Source: Alteromonadaceae bacterium Bs31 (GTDB lineage Bacteria > Pseudomonadota > Gammaproteobacteria > Pseudomonadales > Cellvibrionaceae). From it: a stretch of DNA of 64,000 nt. The stretch covers positions 1 to 64,000 of the forward strand of contig FXAI01000003.1 in assembly GCA_900177435.1 (NCBI GenBank), read 5' to 3'. Below the pieces are notes generated by a model. The model saw only the letters and a program-made list of their open reading frames with translations, did no database searches and was not told the DNA's origin. Made by a program: the position numbers and the translations under genes. Positions within the stretch are counted from its first letter, which is position 1, and the number at the start of each line of letters is the position of its first letter. Below are positions 61,315 to 64,000 of this stretch, piece by piece.

Positions 61315-61677
61315 TTAAGTGTAGTGAGTATATTTCTTTGAGCTACCTTTTACCCTGTCAGCCGGGTAGCGCGCTTCATTCAGCTCTGCCTTATCTTGCA
61401 CCGCTTCCAGAAGATCAACATCCAGTACATCTGCCATACGCAGCAAATACATAAACACATCGGCCATTTCCGAACGAATATTCTCACGCTGCTCTTGTTC
61501 AAGCTCCACTCCCGCCTCCGGCAGCCATTGAAAGATCTCCATCAGCTCCGCAGCTTCAACAGCCAAGGCCATGCTCAGGTTTTTTGGAGCGTGAAATTTC
61601 TCCCAGTCTCTTGCTTTGGCATAGCGTCGCAAATACGCTTGAACCTCGGCTATCGAAGAAAAGGTTTGACTTGTCAT
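61315..61677 (-). CDS. MazG-like nucleotide pyrophosphohydrolase
   Basis: A 120-residue all-helical enzyme. VEAAELMEIFQWL followed by the second block IRSEMADVFMYLLRMADVLDVDL supplies the ExxE and ExxD magnesium-binding residues of the RS21-C6/MazG group, which hydrolyse non-canonical dNTPs to monophosphates. It is 24 bp before the molybdoenzyme start on the same strand, so they may be co-transcribed. Confidence 0.9.
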   Translation of the reverse strand: MTSQTFSSIAEVQAYLRRYAKARDWEKFHAPKNLSMALAVEAAELMEIFQWLPEAGVELEQEQRENIRSEMADVFMYLLRMADVLDVDLLEAVQDKAELNEARYPADRVKGSSKKYTHYT

Positions 61678-61862
61678 AATTTGTCGCCGGCGATTGGTGT
61701 TAGGCTATATTGAGCCAAGGGTGCTCACCTTTCAATCCATAATTCTGTCAAGTGAACATCATGCTGAGATATTTTTAGCTGCTTTATTAGCAGCCTTCAA
61801 GCAGTAAATCAATTTGCTTTAATAGCTGCTAGAATTGGAGGATCAAGCTCGCGGACTGATAA

Positions 61863-64000
61863 ATGAATCGCTTACGCTCTCAAACGCTTAAAAAAATATT
61901 GCAGGCAGTTTTGCTACTACTGCTTTGCTCAACAGGGTCTTGGTCTTTTGCTCTGAGCGACAGCCAAGCCGCGAACCTTTCCTTTGAACACATTCTCCCT
62001 GGCGAGCTGGAGAAAATCGGCTATATCAACGACATTGCGCAAGATGCTACCGGTTTTATGTGGTTCGGCGGCGACAATGGCCTGGCTCGCTACGATGGCT
62101 ATCAACTAAGAATCTACCGCTTCGATGAAGGTAACTCTCGCTCCCTGTCACATAACTATGTCAATGCACTGCTGCTGGACAGCGATGGTACATTTTGGGT
62201 GGCCACGCAGGAAGGCCTCAACAAGTATCACCCCGAAAGCGACGATTTTTCTCTAATACGGCAACCAAATTCAACGGTAGCCAGCAATTCTGAAGACGTG
62301 CGCGCCTTACTGGAAGACTCTAAAAGCAACTTGTGGCTGGGGACTCTGGATGGGCTCTTCCAATATAACCGGCAAGAACAATCATTCGTTCGCTACCAAC
62401 TATTGAGTAATCCCGGCCAGGCCATAAACCGCGCCGTTTGGACCATAGCAGAAGATCAGGACGGTGCTATCTGGGTCGGCGGTATGGAGGGGATCAGCCG
62501 CTTTAACAGCACGGATGGCAGCTTCCAGCACTTCTTCAACGACCTGGTTCGCGACGGTAACACCTACCGGGATGTACGCCATGTGTTTTGTGACAAGCAA
62601 AACCAAATTTGGATCGCAGCCTACGGCGGCGGTATTTTTCTTTACGACCGCTTGAGCGGCAACTTCACACCCTATCAGCACAACGCCGAAAACCATGAGA
62701 AAAGTCGTATGGTTTGGGATATTCATCAGGACTCAGAAGGGAATATGTGGATCGGAGACGGCCTGGCAATCTCGCTGGTGAGTGCGAAAAGCCAGCAGAT
62801 ATACCGTTACTCCTACAATAGCAAAGACTCCAGTGCCCCCGGCAACTATGCGATAAACCGCATATTTGAAGACCGCACTGGTGATATCTGGCTGGGCTAC
62901 TTCCCATCCGGTGTCGATATGGTGGATCAGCAAGCGGCTGTATTTCAAAACTACCTTCATGATCCGGACGACCCCAACAGCATCACCGACGGGGGCATCA
63001 TCAGCTCTCTTGAGGACAACAAAGGCAACATCTGGGTGGGAACAGGTTATGGCCTTAACTATTTTGATCGAAAAAATGACAGCATCCAGCGTATTACCCA
63101 CAGCCCCGACCAGGCCGGTGGCTTAAGCGGAGAAACCGTTCTATCTCTAGCGCCGGATGGAGAAAAAGGCTTGTGGATAGGCATCTGGTCTGGCGGACTC
63201 AATCGCTATGATTTTAGCTCAGGAACATTCAAGCACTACCGCCAGACAAGAGCGGCAAACTCCTTACTCGGCATGGAGCCCTGGTCACTCATGCTCGACA
63301 GCGAGCAACAACTCTGGATAGCAACTGAAGCGGGTGTAAATCGCTACCGGCCAGAAACCGACGATTTTGAGCGCTATCTGCCTTCACCCAATCAACTGGA
63401 TGGGGATCGTTCGCTCTACTCCAGAGTGTTACTAGAAGATTCTCACGGTGGTGTATGGGTGGGCTCAAATAGAGGCTTATTCCATCTCGAACCAACCACC
63501 CGCACTTTCACTCGACACAAACACTCCACGGACCAGAGTTCCTCCCTTAGCCATAATTTTGTTATCTCCCTCTATCAAGACGCCCAGGGCATTATCTGGG
63601 TGGGCACACATGGCGGAGGGCTCAATCGCTTTGACCCAAACAGCGGAGAGTTTAAAACATACTCCACCAAAGACGGGCTTGCTGACAACGTAGTAACGGG
63701 TATTACCGGGGACAAAAAAGGGAACCTTTGGCTAAGCAGTCAGCAAGGCATCAGTAAATTCAAGCCGCAAACAGAAAGCTTCCAAAATTATAGCCAGCAA
63801 AATGGGCTGTCAGGAAACCTGTTTAATCGCAATACGCCACTGAGAACATACGACAACAAGCTGTTTTTCGGCAATACCAGAGGCTTTGTGCTGTTCGACC
63901 CAGAGGCGCTGAAACCAAATGCTCAGTTACCACCAGTGCTCATCACCAATTTTCGTATATTTAACAAAAACGTCAGCATTCACGACGAGCTTTCTCCTCT
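61863..64000 (+). CDS. Two-component regulator-propeller sensor, partial
   Basis: An open frame of 712 codons that runs off the right edge. GGAGG lies about 20 bases before the ATG at 61863. A signal peptide (about 1-30, LLLCSTGSWSFA) is followed by repeated Reg_prop blades (FMWFGGDNGLARYDGY, FWVATQEGLNKYHPE, NLWLGTLDGLFQYNR, and more) through about residue 680. A Y_Y_Y-type segment then begins (VLITNFRIFNKNVSIHDE). Proteins of this kind usually continue with a transmembrane helix and histidine kinase or GGDEF domain, and often sense polysaccharide breakdown products. The C-terminal type cannot be seen. Confidence 0.85.
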   Translation, partial: MNRLRSQTLKKILQAVLLLLLCSTGSWSFALSDSQAANLSFEHILPGELEKIGYINDIAQDATGFMWFGGDNGLARYDGYQLRIYRFDEGNSRSLSHNYVNALLLDSDGTFWVATQEGLNKYHPESDDFSLIRQPNSTVASNSEDVRALLEDSKSNLWLGTLDGLFQYNRQEQSFVRYQLLSNPGQAINRAVWTIAEDQDGAIWVGGMEGISRFNSTDGSFQHFFNDLVRDGNTYRDVRHVFCDKQNQIWIAAYGGGIFLYDRLSGNFTPYQHNAENHEKSRMVWDIHQDSEGNMWIGDGLAISLVSAKSQQIYRYSYNSKDSSAPGNYAINRIFEDRTGDIWLGYFPSGVDMVDQQAAVFQNYLHDPDDPNSITDGGIISSLEDNKGNIWVGTGYGLNYFDRKNDSIQRITHSPDQAGGLSGETVLSLAPDGEKGLWIGIWSGGLNRYDFSSGTFKHYRQTRAANSLLGMEPWSLMLDSEQQLWIATEAGVNRYRPETDDFERYLPSPNQLDGDRSLYSRVLLEDSHGGVWVGSNRGLFHLEPTTRTFTRHKHSTDQSSSLSHNFVISLYQDAQGIIWVGTHGGGLNRFDPNSGEFKTYSTKDGLADNVVTGITGDKKGNLWLSSQQGISKFKPQTESFQNYSQQNGLSGNLFNRNTPLRTYDNKLFFGNTRGFVLFDPEALKPNAQLPPVLITNFRIFNKNVSIHDELSP

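Overview
The window looks like a chromosomal piece of a marine, polysaccharide-degrading gammaproteobacterium, most like the Cellvibrionaceae (Saccharophagus/Teredinibacter type). The evidence is the style of its secreted enzymes (a CE1 esterase with CBM10 and CBM2, and a PL1 pectate lyase with a CBM35-like module, joined by Pro/Thr/Glu-rich linkers), poly-Gly/Ser lipoprotein linkers, several GGDEF/PAS signalling proteins and many c-type cytochromes. This is inference from protein style; no rRNA or tRNA gene is present to test it.

Region 1 (about 0.26-7.44 kb) is an integron gene-cassette array. Small minus-strand genes, most of them secreted, lipoprotein or membrane proteins of unknown function, alternate with 60-132 bp attC sites. 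Other cargo includes a DUF1851-like protein and a TIR-like protein. Four cassettes are near-identical units of about 406 bp without a conventional gene; their bodies fold into conserved hairpins, one with a compensatory base-pair change. No integrase gene lies at the 5' end of the array, where a GCCTAAC core at 7430-7436 abuts a block of 30-bp palindromic repeats. A diverged copy of that block lies at 22.57-22.87 kb.

Region 2 (7.9-22.9 kb) is accessory. It holds a 1276-residue lipoprotein that joins an anthrax protective-antigen-like pore-forming region to calcium-binding repeats, a beta-helix and a glycine-rich tail. Next is a LysR-headed operon with a catalytically degraded GDPD-like/lectin-like fusion and a Cys-rich, UDG-like protein. 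A run of small minus-strand genes follows: a methyltransferase, membrane proteins, an orphan secretin N0-N1 protein, DUF1289, a SpoIIAA-like protein and a lipoprotein.

Region 3 (23.4-35.6 kb) holds DUF2306, a YCII/DGPF protein with an ECF42-type sigma factor, an SDR/DUF2867 fusion, a CPBP protease, a TM2 protein, a GST-ECF sigma pair, and a FAN1-like VRR-NUC nuclease overlapping a Cas4-like-nuclease/XPD-DinG-helicase fusion.

Region 4 (36-44.9 kb) is the polysaccharide section: pectate lyase, an exported protein with one CxxCH motif, and acetylxylan esterase, then a spermidine-synthase-like protein, a YkgJ-like Cys-cluster protein and a small unknown.

Region 5 (45-55.2 kb) has a six-gene minus-strand redox operon: NirB-like flavoprotein with membrane domain, 10-11-haem cytochrome, DUF3365 haem protein, small cytochrome c, truncated haemoglobin and ferredoxin reductase. 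Divergent to it is a three-gene signalling operon: a histidine kinase with a plant-ethylene-receptor-like membrane sensor, a CheY-like regulator and a receiver-GGDEF protein. The layout suggests, without proving it, that the sensor and the redox chain serve one physiology such as nitric oxide or low-oxygen handling.

Region 6 (55.2-64 kb) holds a lipid A acyltransferase-like gene, a GGDEF protein with an EGDEF motif, a periplasmic binding protein-like gene, an FdhF/YdeP-type molybdoenzyme, a MazG-like pyrophosphohydrolase, and the start of a large beta-propeller sensor running off the end.
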